NCBI GenBank assembly: GCA_043758755.1
Contig: JAYVMW010000047.1
Span: 1-64,000 of the forward strand
From: Solimicrobium sp043758755
GTDB taxonomy: Bacteria > Pseudomonadota > Gammaproteobacteria > Burkholderiales > Burkholderiaceae_D
Direction: 5' to 3'
Length of the DNA stretch: 64,000 bases
Below are positions 36,229 to 45,021 of this stretch, in pieces. The position numbers and the translations under genes were made by a program. The notes under the pieces are model-generated. The model saw only the letters and a list, made by a program, of their open reading frames with translations. It had not been told where the DNA came from and ran no database searches. Within the stretch, counting starts at the first letter, position 1. The number at the start of each line of letters is the position of its first letter.

Positions 36229-37338
36229 ATGAAACCCGGCATCAAAAATTTTATTCTGGTCCTTCTGATTCTTTTGAGCGGGCAGGCCTGCGCAGAGAGA
36301 ATCAAGGATCTGGCCAGCATCCGCGGCGTTCGGGAAAACCAGTTGATTGGCTATGGTCTGGTTGCCGGCCTCGACGGTACAGGTGATCAGACCACTCAGA
36401 CTCCGTTCACCATCCAGAGTCTGGTCAGCATGATGCAACAACTCGGCGTAACAATTCCTGCCAGTGTTATTCCAACTTTGCAGCTAAAAAATATTGCTGC
36501 CGTGATGGTGACTGCCAGCCTGCCTGCGTTTGTCCAGCCAGGCCAGATGCTGGATGTGACCGTATCCTCAATGGGTAACGCGAAAAGTTTAACCGGCGGC
36601 ACCTTGCTGATGACGCCGTTGAAAGGCGCCGACAATCAGATATATGCGATAGCGCAGGGCAACGTGCTGGTCGGTGGGGTCGGCGCGGCGGCGGCCGGCA
36701 GCAAGGTTCAGATCAATCACTTAAGTGTTGGACGGATTTCAGGCGGAGCCACGGTTGAAAAAGCGGTCGCTACCACTCTGGGTAGTGGGGAATATATACA
36801 TCTGGAAATGAATGCGGCTGATTTTTCCACCGTAACCCGGATTGTCACGGCGTTGAATCAACGGTTCGGCGCCCAGACTGCAGTCGCACTTGATGGCCGC
36901 GTAATCAAGGTACACGCACCGATGGACAGCGATTCCAGAGTGTCGTTTATCGGAGACATGGAAAGCCTCGATGTCAATCCGGCGCAAATGGCCGCCAAAG
37001 TGATATTGAATGCACGGACCGGATCGATCGTTATGAATCAGGCGGTCACGCTCGATACCTGCGCCGTATCACACGGCAACCTGCAGGTCATCATCACCAA
37101 TACACCCAGCGTGTCTCAGCCCAATGCGCTGGCTGGTGGTACCACCCAGGTCACGGACAAGGCCGACATTGAAATCAAAAAAGAACCCGGACTGGTGGTG
37201 CTGGTCAAAGCCGGTGTCAACCTGGCTGAAGTGGTCAAGGCGTTGAATTCGATCGGCGCTACACCGCAGGACCTGTTGGCGATCCTGCAGGCCATGAAAG
37301 CGTCTGGCGCATTGCGTGCCGAGCTGGAAATCATCTAG
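36229..37338 (+). CDS. flgI: flagellar P-ring protein FlgI
   Basis: A 369-residue periplasmic protein with a signal peptide (residues of about 1-22, ending ACA). It shows ERIKDLASIRGVRENQLIGY and GLDGTGDQT near the N-terminus, VNARTGSIVMN-type residues in the middle, and the C-terminal LNSIGATPQDLLAILQAMK. Ten bases separate it from flgH. FlgA is its chaperone. Confidence 0.97.
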   Translation: MKPGIKNFILVLLILLSGQACAERIKDLASIRGVRENQLIGYGLVAGLDGTGDQTTQTPFTIQSLVSMMQQLGVTIPASVIPTLQLKNIAAVMVTASLPAFVQPGQMLDVTVSSMGNAKSLTGGTLLMTPLKGADNQIYAIAQGNVLVGGVGAAAAGSKVQINHLSVGRISGGATVEKAVATTLGSGEYIHLEMNAADFSTVTRIVTALNQRFGAQTAVALDGRVIKVHAPMDSDSRVSFIGDMESLDVNPAQMAAKVILNARTGSIVMNQAVTLDTCAVSHGNLQVIITNTPSVSQPNALAGGTTQVTDKADIEIKKEPGLVVLVKAGVNLAEVVKALNSIGATPQDLLAILQAMKASGALRAELEII

Positions 37339-37346
37339 GGTGCGAC

Positions 37347-38294
37347 ATGAACAATTCGATCTCTTCCACAGCCATTTCTTCAACAACGCTTTCTTCTGCC
37401 GACAAGCTGGCCGTCGACGCCAACAGCCTGACCGAGCTCAAGAATGCCACGACCAAGAATACGCCGGCAGCGATCAAGGAAACAGCCAAACAGTTTGAAG
37501 CGTTATTTGTCAGCATGATGATGAAAAGCATGCGCAAGGCCATGCCGGCTGATGGACCGATGGACAGCGAGCAGGGCAAGATGTTTACGTCCATGCTGGA
37601 CGAGCAGATCAGCCAGAAAATTGCCTCGCGCGGCATAGGCCTGTCGGACATGCTGGCCAAACAGATGATGGTGAATGCCGGAATTCAGATGCCGGGTAAA
37701 AATCCGGCAGCGCCGGCTGCCGCAGCACCGGCTGCCGCAGCACCAACAGCTGCAGCGGTGACACATGTGGTGAATCCGATTACCCAACATGCCCAGGATC
37801 TGAAAACAGCGTCACCGACTTTAACCAAATCACAGGCGCAGGTGCAGGCCTTCCAGAATAAATTGACCTGTTGTGCACAGGCTGCCAGTGACGCTACCGG
37901 CATACCGGCCAACTTCATGATGGGTCAGGCGGCTCTGGAAACCGGTTGGGGGCAGCATCAGATTTCAGCGGCCAACGGTCAGCCCAGTCATAACCTGTTT
38001 GGCATCAAGGCCGGCAAAGACTGGACCGGTAAAACGGTCAGCGCCGTCACCACAGAATTTGTCAATGGGGTACCAACCAAAAAGCTGGAAAAATTTCGCG
38101 CCTACGACAATTACGATCAATCCTTTAACGATTACGCCAAGCTGCTGCAGGGGAATCAGCGCTATAAAAATGTGATCGCGAATGCCAAAGATGCGTATGG
38201 ATTCGCGCAGGGATTGCAGAAGGCCGGTTATGCCACAGATCCGGATTATGCAAAAAAGTTAATTAATGTGATCAACAAAACCACTTCCGCCTGA
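37347..38294 (+). CDS. flgJ: flagellar rod-cap protein / peptidoglycan hydrolase FlgJ
   Basis: A 315-residue two-domain protein. The N-terminal rod-cap domain (about 35-110) has TAKQFEALFVSMMMKSMRKA. An Ala/Pro linker (about 117-135) is built from repeated GCCGCAGCACCG units in the DNA. The C-terminal glucosaminidase-type domain (about 160-315) has QAALETGWGQHQI, whose Glu is the likely catalytic residue, and NLFGIKAG. It cuts peptidoglycan so the rod can pass. Confidence 0.95.
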   Translation: MNNSISSTAISSTTLSSADKLAVDANSLTELKNATTKNTPAAIKETAKQFEALFVSMMMKSMRKAMPADGPMDSEQGKMFTSMLDEQISQKIASRGIGLSDMLAKQMMVNAGIQMPGKNPAAPAAAAPAAAAPTAAAVTHVVNPITQHAQDLKTASPTLTKSQAQVQAFQNKLTCCAQAASDATGIPANFMMGQAALETGWGQHQISAANGQPSHNLFGIKAGKDWTGKTVSAVTTEFVNGVPTKKLEKFRAYDNYDQSFNDYAKLLQGNQRYKNVIANAKDAYGFAQGLQKAGYATDPDYAKKLINVINKTTSA

Positions 38295-38308
38295 CCGACC
38301 GTTCCAGT

Positions 38309-38335
38309 TCAAGTTTTCTGGAAACAGGTCGATAA
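38309..38335 (+). promoter_or_regulatory. sigma-28 promoter of flgK-flgL
   Basis: TCAA, then exactly 15 bases, then GTCGATAA (38328-38335). Each half differs from the TAAA-N15-GCCGATAA consensus at only one or two positions. It sits 43 bases before the flgK ATG and gives the late hook-filament junction genes their own class 3 promoter. Confidence 0.82.
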
Positions 38336-38377
38336 GGTAACTGAGTGCCGTCAAAAGAATGTTTAAGCGAGTAAGCC

Positions 38378-40330
38378 ATGGGCGTTAATGTATTAAATAT
38401 TGGATCCACCGGGCTGCAGGCTGCGCAGATTGGCATTGCTACTACTGGTCAAAACATCAGCAATGCCAGTACGCCAGGTTACAGCGAGGAGGTATCCCAG
38501 CAGGTTGCGGCGCCGGCACAGGGTTACAGTTTCGGCTATCTCGGTCACGGTACCGAGGTTCAGACCGTGGTGCGTCAATATAATCAGCTGCTTTCATCCC
38601 AGATCAATTCCACGCAGTCCGCTTCCAGTCAGCTCAGCGCCTACTCGAACCTGATTACGCCGCTGGATAATCTGGTCGCCGATCCGAAGGCCGGTTTGTC
38701 ACCGGTTCTGCAGTCTTTTTTTTCATCGCTGCAAAATCTGTCCGCCAATCCTTCTGCCGTGTCATCGATGCAGACTGCCATGTCCTCGGCTCAGACGCTG
38801 GTTTCACAGTTTCAGGCATTGCAGACTCAGGTCAATCAGAGTACCTCAACGGTCAATTCACAGATCAGTTCCGAGGTCACCACAATCAATACCGATGCCC
38901 AGCAACTGGCTTCGGTGAATCAGGCCATACAGATAGGTTATGCTGCGGCCAACAATCAGCCGCCGAATACCTTGCTTGACCAGCGCGACCTTCTGATTAA
39001 CAAACTGAGTCAGGAAACTCAGGTCTCTGTTGTTCCGGAAGGGAATATGTACAACGTATTTATCGGCAACGGGCAGCCTCTGGTGATGGGCGCTGTGGCC
39101 AATTCACTGACTACGGTAGCGTCGGCGAGCAACCCTACCAATCTGGAAGTGGCCTTCAGTGTCAACGGAACGACCCAACCCATCAGCGAAGCGAATCTGC
39201 CGGGTGGCACATTGGGTGGAACCTTTGCCTTTCGCACCAATTCACTGTCCCCGATTCAGAATACCTTGGGTCAGATTGCGATCGTGTTGGGCTCTGCACT
39301 GAATGCGCAAAACAAACTCGGCCAGACCGTCAGCGGAGCGATGGGTCAAGACCTGTTTACGATTGCCGCTCCGCTTGTGAATGCCAATGCCGGCAACAGC
39401 GCCGGCGCGCAAATTACAGCAACCATTGCCAATCCGGGTGCACTGAAACCTGACAACTACACGCTTAGTCTTGATGGCGGCGGCAATTACACTTTTACTG
39501 ATACCACCACCAATACTCCCACTGTTTTCGCTTCAGCCGCTGCCTTTGCTGCTGCACAACCAATCGACGGTGTCACCTATGCAATTACCGGTGCCATGTC
39601 CGCAGGAGACAGTTTTTCCATATCACCTACCGCAGCAGGCGCGTCTGGCTTTGGCCTGACAACCACCGATCCGACCGCTTTCGCCAGCGCCGCACCGATC
39701 TCAACCAGCACTGCGAGCACCAACACCGGCAGCGGTGTAATGACACCAGGATCGGTTACCACCGGATTCATACCTGCCAATGCCGCACCACCAACCGGGA
39801 CGACGCTGACCTATACGGCGGGCGCTCCGGGAACCTTAACTCTGAATCCGTCACCAGCCAGCGTAATGGTCAATGGAGTCGTCACAGCTCAGCCCATTAC
39901 TTATACGTCCGGCATGACCATCAGTTTTAATAACATGAGTTTCAGTCTGTCCGGTACGCCGGCCAACGGCGATACTTTTACTGTTGGTCCAAATACGAAT
40001 GCCACCGGCGACAACCGTAATGTGTTGCTGATGAATGGACTGCTGACACAGAACACGATGAATAACGGCACTGGAAACTTTCAGGGCGTGTATGCGCAAC
40101 TGGTCAATGCAGTGGGCAATACCACCAGTCAGGTGAACACCATGGGCGCAACGGAAACCAGTCTGCTCACAGCAGCGACCAAACAGCAGCAATCCATATC
40201 CGGGGTCAATCTGGATCAGGAAACAGTGAATTTATTGCAGTACCAGCAGGTCTATCAGGCATGCGGCAAGCTGATTCAGGTTGCCAGTCAAAACTTTTCG
40301 ACCGTCTTGAATCTGGATGGATCAGCGTAG
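38378..40330 (+). CDS. flgK: hook-filament junction protein FlgK (HAP1)
   Basis: A 650-residue axial protein with the N-terminal TTGQNISNASTPGYSEEV and the C-terminal VNLDQETVNLLQYQQVYQACGKLIQ... ending typical of FlgK. It is longer than the enteric protein (about 550 aa). The extra length lies in the Ala/Thr/Pro-rich surface region of about residues 340-540, which holds two copies of a YTLSLDGGGNYTF-like beta motif. FlgN (28965-29438) is its chaperone. Confidence 0.95.
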   Translation: MGVNVLNIGSTGLQAAQIGIATTGQNISNASTPGYSEEVSQQVAAPAQGYSFGYLGHGTEVQTVVRQYNQLLSSQINSTQSASSQLSAYSNLITPLDNLVADPKAGLSPVLQSFFSSLQNLSANPSAVSSMQTAMSSAQTLVSQFQALQTQVNQSTSTVNSQISSEVTTINTDAQQLASVNQAIQIGYAAANNQPPNTLLDQRDLLINKLSQETQVSVVPEGNMYNVFIGNGQPLVMGAVANSLTTVASASNPTNLEVAFSVNGTTQPISEANLPGGTLGGTFAFRTNSLSPIQNTLGQIAIVLGSALNAQNKLGQTVSGAMGQDLFTIAAPLVNANAGNSAGAQITATIANPGALKPDNYTLSLDGGGNYTFTDTTTNTPTVFASAAAFAAAQPIDGVTYAITGAMSAGDSFSISPTAAGASGFGLTTTDPTAFASAAPISTSTASTNTGSGVMTPGSVTTGFIPANAAPPTGTTLTYTAGAPGTLTLNPSPASVMVNGVVTAQPITYTSGMTISFNNMSFSLSGTPANGDTFTVGPNTNATGDNRNVLLMNGLLTQNTMNNGTGNFQGVYAQLVNAVGNTTSQVNTMGATETSLLTAATKQQQSISGVNLDQETVNLLQYQQVYQACGKLIQVASQNFSTVLNLDGSA

Positions 40331-40352
40331 TCTTTAATTATCAGGTGACATC

Positions 40353-41564
40353 ATGCGTATCAGCACTGCGAGCGTTTATCAGGACGCTGTAACCAATTTC
40401 AACAATGCGCAATCGGCGATTGCCCAATCCACCAATGAAATCAGTTCTGGAAACGCGCTGACTTCACCTTCGGTGAACCCAACCGCCTCTGCTCAGGTTC
40501 TGGTGGCAAAACAGGGCCAGGCCATCAATACCCAATTTGGCGTCAACCGTGGCAATGCCAACAGTACGTTAAGTACAACTGACGGTATTTTGGCTGGCGT
40601 GACCAATCTGATGCAAAGCCTGGAATCCCAGATCGTGCAGGCCAACAGTGGTTCGTTGAATGCTTCTGACCGGTCCAGCATTGCCATGCAATTGCAAGGC
40701 ACAATGAATCAATTGATGACGCTGGCCAATTCAACCGACTCGAATGGCAACTATGTGTTCTCCGGCACAACCGTGGGTACCACGCCCTATACCGCTACCA
40801 GTAACGGCGCAGTGTATAACGGCAATCAGGAAACCCAGAACATACAGGTCGCTACCAACCAGCAGTTGCCGGTGACGATGGTGGGCAGTGCTGTTTTTGG
40901 CAATATTCAGGTGTCACCGAGCGCGTATTTCAGTACACCGGATACCGGTAATATATCGGCTGCCACCATGTCGAACGGCACAGTCACAAATTCCGCGTTG
41001 GTTACCGGAGATAATTATCAGGTCAGTTTTACCGGAACTCCAGCCACCAATTACAGTGTGACTGACACCAGTACCGGTAGCGTCGTCGTACCGTCGACCG
41101 CATTTGCCAGCCCGCAGACTGTCAGCGTTGGCGGCATGAACTATACGATTAACGGCGCTCCGGCAGCCACTGACAAGTTTACGATGCAGCCGGGCAATCA
41201 GAATATATTTCAGGTGCTCACCAATGCCATTACGGCGCTCAAGCAGCCAGCCGGTACTGCCAATGCCGCCGGTCAAACCAATCTGAGTATCACTCTGTCC
41301 CAGGCTAACAGCAGCATTTCCGCTTCGCTCAACAATGTGTTGGACACGCGCGACCAGATCGGTAATTCGATGCAGCAGATTTCTTCCCTGAACAGTGTCG
41401 GGCAGACCTTGGATCTGTCCTTTACCACCACGATCAGTAATCTGCAGGATACCAATCTGGCGCAGGCAGCCAGCCAGCTGGCTTTGGAGCAGACCACCTA
41501 TAAGGCAGCGCAGGCGGCATTTGCTTCCACGTCACAGCTGTCGCTGCTGAGCATGCTCCGATAA
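40353..41564 (+). CDS. flgL: hook-filament junction protein FlgL (HAP3)
   Basis: A 403-residue flagellin-like protein with the N-terminal MRISTASVYQDAVTNFNNAQ and the C-terminal TTISNLQDTNLAQAASQLAL, as in FlgL. A central extra domain (about 165-285) makes it longer than the 317-residue enteric form. It follows flgK by 22 bases and shares its promoter. Confidence 0.95.
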   Translation: MRISTASVYQDAVTNFNNAQSAIAQSTNEISSGNALTSPSVNPTASAQVLVAKQGQAINTQFGVNRGNANSTLSTTDGILAGVTNLMQSLESQIVQANSGSLNASDRSSIAMQLQGTMNQLMTLANSTDSNGNYVFSGTTVGTTPYTATSNGAVYNGNQETQNIQVATNQQLPVTMVGSAVFGNIQVSPSAYFSTPDTGNISAATMSNGTVTNSALVTGDNYQVSFTGTPATNYSVTDTSTGSVVVPSTAFASPQTVSVGGMNYTINGAPAATDKFTMQPGNQNIFQVLTNAITALKQPAGTANAAGQTNLSITLSQANSSISASLNNVLDTRDQIGNSMQQISSLNSVGQTLDLSFTTTISNLQDTNLAQAASQLALEQTTYKAAQAAFASTSQLSLLSMLR

Positions 41565-41576
41565 TTGCAACACCCG

Positions 41577-41608
41577 GATATCAGCACGATACCGGGTGCT
41601 TGCATCAA
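41577..41608. terminator. hairpin between convergent flgL and ETF-QO genes
   Basis: CACCCGG and CCGGGTG form a stem around a loop of about 14 bases, just after the flgL stop and before the ETF-QO stop. No T run follows, so termination is uncertain. Confidence 0.4.
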
Positions 41609-43279
41609 TTACATATTCGGATAGTTCGGTCCGCCACCACCTTCAGGTGTCACCCACACGATGTTCTGGGTCGGATCCTTGATGTCACAGGTCTTGCAGT
41701 GCACGCAGTTCTGCGAGTTGATCTGCAGTTTGTCTGCGCCTGCATCCGTCTTAATAAATTCATATACTCCGGCAGGACAGTAACGTCCTTCCGGTCCGGC
41801 ATATTTGGCCAGATTGACCGCTACCGGTACTGACGCATTTTTCAACGTCAGATGAATCGGTTGATCTTCGCTGTGATTGGTGTTGGAAATAAATACCGAA
41901 GACAGCCGGTCAAAGGTGAGTTTGCCGTCCGGTTTCGGATAATTGATCGGCGTGCATTCACTTGCCGGTTTCAGGCATTCATGGTCATGGTGCTGATGAT
42001 GCAGGGTCCAGGGCGCTTTACCGGCCAACAGTTTTTGATCGATACCAACCATGAGTGAACCCAGATAAAGTCCCTTGGCCAGCCATGGTTTGACGTTGCG
42101 GGCCTTGTGCAGTTCGGCGTGCAGCCAGGAATCCCTGACTGCGGCCGGATAGGATTCAAGCTCGTCTGAGCTGCGCTCTGCGGCCAGTGCTTCGATGATT
42201 GATTCGGCCACCAGCATGCCGCTCTTCATTGCAGTATGGCTGCCCTTGATGCGACTCATGTTCAAGAATCCGGCTTCGCAGCCGATCAGTGCGCCACCCG
42301 GGAAGGTGAGTTTGGGCAGGGATTGAATACCGCCGGCCGTAATGGCGCGCGCACCATATGAAATCCGTTTGCCGCCTTCAAAAAAACCACGGATCGCCGG
42401 ATGAGTTTTATAGCGTTGAAACTCTTCGTAGGGTGACAGATACGGATTGGAATAACTCAGGCCGACCACCAGACCGACCGCCACCTGATTGTTTTCCAGA
42501 TGATATAAAAATGATCCGCCATAGGTGTCGGATTCCAGAGGCCAGCCGGCCGTGTGCACGACCAGACCCGGCTGGTGTTTTTCGGGCGCAATTTCCCATA
42601 ATTCCTTGATGCCGATGCCATAGACCTGCGGATCGCTGCCGGCATTCAGATCAAATTTCTGCATTAACTGCTTGCCCAGATGGCCGCGCGCGCCTTCGGC
42701 AAACAGCGTGTACTTGGCGTGCAGTTCCATACCCAGCTGAAAGTTCGGACCGGCAGTGCCGTCGTGCGTTACACCCATGTTGCCGGTGGCGACACCTCTG
42801 ACCGAGCCATTGTCGTTGTACAGAATTTCAGCCGCCGCAAATCCGGGGAAAATTTCCACACCCAGCGCTTCGGCCTGCTGACCCAGCCAACGCACCAGAT
42901 TTGCCAGCGAAATAATATAGTTGCCGTGATTCTGAAAACAGCCCGGTAACATCCAGTTCGGGGTTTTCAGGGAACTTTTTTCGGTCAGTACCAGGAAGCG
43001 GTCTTCGCTGACCTGGGTAAGCAGTGGCGCACCCAGTTCTTTCCAGTTCGGGAACAGTTCATTGAGGGCGATTGGATCCATTACCGCGCCAGACAAAATA
43101 TGCGCGCCGAGTTCTCCACCTTTTTCAAGGATGCACACAGAAACTTCCTTATTCTGTGTCTTTACCAACTGCTTGAGACGGATCGCCGCGGATAAACCGG
43201 CAGGACCGCCGCCGACGATGACAACATCGTATTCCATGGTGTCGCGCGGACCAAACTGTTCCAGAAAATTTGTACTCAT
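41609..43279 (-). CDS. electron transfer flavoprotein-ubiquinone oxidoreductase
   Basis: A 556-residue membrane-associated flavoenzyme that passes electrons from ETF to ubiquinone, mainly from fatty-acid and amino-acid oxidation. The FAD-binding VVIVGGGPAGLSAAIRLK lies near the N-terminus. The C-terminal 4Fe-4S cluster uses cysteines in YCPAG and NCVHCKTCDI. Length and arrangement match the proteobacterial and mitochondrial family. The gene stands alone, divergent from the SDR gene over a 209-base gap; the ETF subunits are not in this window. Confidence 0.95.
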   Translation of the reverse strand: MSTNFLEQFGPRDTMEYDVVIVGGGPAGLSAAIRLKQLVKTQNKEVSVCILEKGGELGAHILSGAVMDPIALNELFPNWKELGAPLLTQVSEDRFLVLTEKSSLKTPNWMLPGCFQNHGNYIISLANLVRWLGQQAEALGVEIFPGFAAAEILYNDNGSVRGVATGNMGVTHDGTAGPNFQLGMELHAKYTLFAEGARGHLGKQLMQKFDLNAGSDPQVYGIGIKELWEIAPEKHQPGLVVHTAGWPLESDTYGGSFLYHLENNQVAVGLVVGLSYSNPYLSPYEEFQRYKTHPAIRGFFEGGKRISYGARAITAGGIQSLPKLTFPGGALIGCEAGFLNMSRIKGSHTAMKSGMLVAESIIEALAAERSSDELESYPAAVRDSWLHAELHKARNVKPWLAKGLYLGSLMVGIDQKLLAGKAPWTLHHQHHDHECLKPASECTPINYPKPDGKLTFDRLSSVFISNTNHSEDQPIHLTLKNASVPVAVNLAKYAGPEGRYCPAGVYEFIKTDAGADKLQINSQNCVHCKTCDIKDPTQNIVWVTPEGGGGPNYPNM

Positions 43280-43488
43280 GATTGAGATCGCTTTTTAGTG
43301 ATGAATTTAAATTAATGTACGGTCGTGCTATTTTTAACTGACGAATTATCTCAGAGCTTGTTGGAATATGCATTAATTCACTCTGCTTGGGATCAATATA
43401 TTCACAATTAATTACAACAACTATGGCATCATGTTGCCAATTTGCTGATCACAGGGCAACGAATGTCCGCATTTGGAGGAGTTTTGCA

Positions 43489-44265
43489 ATGGGAATTGAA
43501 GTCAATTTTGAAGGAAAAATCGCGCTCATTACGGGCGCATCAAGCGGACTTGGCGCGCGTTTCGCCAAGGTGCTGGCTCAGGCCGGCGCCCAGGTGGTTC
43601 TGGCTGCGCGCCGCACTGACCGATTAAAAGAGCTGCGTGCCGAAATTGAAGCCGACGGCGGTGCCGCGCACATGGTGCAGCTCGATGTCACCGACTACGC
43701 CAGCATCAAATCGGCGATTGCCCATGCCGAAACCGAAGCTGGACCAATAGATATCCTGATCAATAATGCCGGCGTGTCCAATCTCAAGCGTTTGCTTGAC
43801 GTCACCCCGGATGATTATGCTTACGTGATGGATACCAATCTGCGCGGCGCATTTTTTGTGGCGCAGGAATCAGCCAAACGGATGGTGGCACGCTCTAAGG
43901 GCGATCCCAAAAAACAGCACAGAATTGTCAACATCGCTTCGGTGGCCGGCCTGCGCGTTATTTCCCAGTTGGGTACGTATTGCACCAGCAAGGCTGGCGT
44001 AATTCAGATGACCAAAGCGATGGCACTGGAATGGGGTAAATATGGCATTAACGTCAATGCCATCTGTCCCGGATATATCTCGACCGAAATCAATCAGAGT
44101 TTTTTTGAAACCGACGATGGTAAGCGACTGATCAGTTCGCTGCCGCGCAACCGGCTTGGTCAGCCGGAAGATCTGGATGGCCTGTTGCTGCTGCTGGCCG
44201 GCGAGGAAGCGCGGTTTATGAATGGTGCTATCGTCACCGTCGATGACGGCATGAGCGTGTATTGA
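43489..44265 (+). CDS. SDR family oxidoreductase
   Basis: A 258-residue short-chain dehydrogenase. The NAD(P)-binding TGASSGLG is at 15-22, NNAG at 92-95, and the catalytic triad Ser151, Tyr164 and Lys168 (in TYCTSK) is intact. Arg-41/Arg-42 after the second strand suggest a preference for NADP(H). The substrate is unknown; its position opposite ETF-QO could hint at acyl or hydroxyacyl metabolism. The start at 43489 has AGGAG 7 bases upstream; an earlier in-frame ATG at 43387 lacks both a ribosome site and family similarity. Confidence 0.92.
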   Translation: MGIEVNFEGKIALITGASSGLGARFAKVLAQAGAQVVLAARRTDRLKELRAEIEADGGAAHMVQLDVTDYASIKSAIAHAETEAGPIDILINNAGVSNLKRLLDVTPDDYAYVMDTNLRGAFFVAQESAKRMVARSKGDPKKQHRIVNIASVAGLRVISQLGTYCTSKAGVIQMTKAMALEWGKYGINVNAICPGYISTEINQSFFETDDGKRLISSLPRNRLGQPEDLDGLLLLLAGEEARFMNGAIVTVDDGMSVY

Positions 44266-44275
44266 AATTTGCCAA

Positions 44276-44315
44276 GTGGCAGGCCGGAATGATATTCCAG
44301 CCTGCTCACTGCCAC
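44276..44315. terminator. hairpin between convergent SDR and GtrA genes
   Basis: GTGGCAG and CTGCCAC form the outer stem, with an inner GGAAT/ATTCC stem. It lies between two converging stop codons. There is no T run, so it is a probable but unproven bidirectional terminator. Confidence 0.45.
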
Positions 44316-44316
44316 C

Positions 44317-44715
44317 CTAGTGTTTAAATGCCCACCATTTACTGCCTGAAAAATTCCACAACAGGACTATGCCGGTGCTCAATAACTGGGCAAACCAGTG
44401 ATTCCAGCCCAGATGCGCGGGCAAATACCCCATCAGCACATAGTTGATGCTCCATCCCACGGCCAGAATCGAAAAATATTTGGATGCCGCTTCCGCGTGC
44501 GATTTGCTGCTGCCGAAGGTTAAAAAATAATTCAACACATAATTCACTACCGAGCCCAGAATATAACCAAGCGCCGACGCACTCTGCGCGGAGAGAACGG
44601 CGAAGTGGTCGCACCCAATCCAGAGCGACAGATACTGCACCGCCGTACCGGACAGCCCAACCGCGGCAAAGCGCAAGAATTGCAGCAACAGCGCACGATT
44701 GACATGTTGACGCAT
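44317..44715 (-). CDS. GtrA family membrane protein
   Basis: A 132-residue protein with four membrane segments. The GtrA signature FLRFAAVGLSGTAVQYL is at the N-terminus and a NYVLNYFLTF-type motif follows near 55-65. GtrA proteins help flip lipid-linked sugars or take part in wall polysaccharide modification. No glycosyltransferase lies beside it, so its partner is unknown. It starts 12 bases after the small lipoprotein gene. Confidence 0.88.
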   Translation of the reverse strand: MRQHVNRALLLQFLRFAAVGLSGTAVQYLSLWIGCDHFAVLSAQSASALGYILGSVVNYVLNYFLTFGSSKSHAEAASKYFSILAVGWSINYVLMGYLPAHLGWNHWFAQLLSTGIVLLWNFSGSKWWAFKH

Positions 44716-44727
44716 TGATATTCCGAT

Positions 44728-44937
44728 TTATTTGGTTTGAAGTTCGATAACGCGGCGCTGTTCTTCAGCATCCTGCTGCATTTTTTTCTCGAGATCTTTG
44801 GCTTTTTGCAGTTGTTCGCGCTGTGGCACCAGATCAAAGGCCGGTTTTTCGTCTATTTTTTTGTCATCGGGCTTGTTGCAGGCTGCAAGACCGGAAAGTA
44901 CGGCGGTAACAATGAACAGATAAATTATGCTGCGCAT
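44728..44937 (-). CDS. small putative lipoprotein
   Basis: A 69-residue protein with a signal peptide and lipobox LAAC (Cys at 20). A charged helical tail of alternating Lys, Glu and Gln (about 39-69) looks like a short coiled coil, recalling Lpp-like spacers. I do not recognise the family. It is set between the histidine kinase and GtrA genes on the same strand. Confidence 0.75.
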   Translation of the reverse strand: MRSIIYLFIVTAVLSGLAACNKPDDKKIDEKPAFDLVPQREQLQKAKDLEKKMQQDAEEQRRVIELQTK

Positions 44938-45021
44938 GATGGACTCCCTATATTGAGACGCAAAATTAAATTAAATCAGATTGAGGATGAATAGCAACGA
45001 ATGTCCGGAATTGGTAAACAG

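Noticed and set aside
37705..37760. Repeat array inside flgJ as a possible CRISPR or mobile repeat
   Set aside because: The repeats encode an in-frame Ala/Pro linker between the two FlgJ domains.
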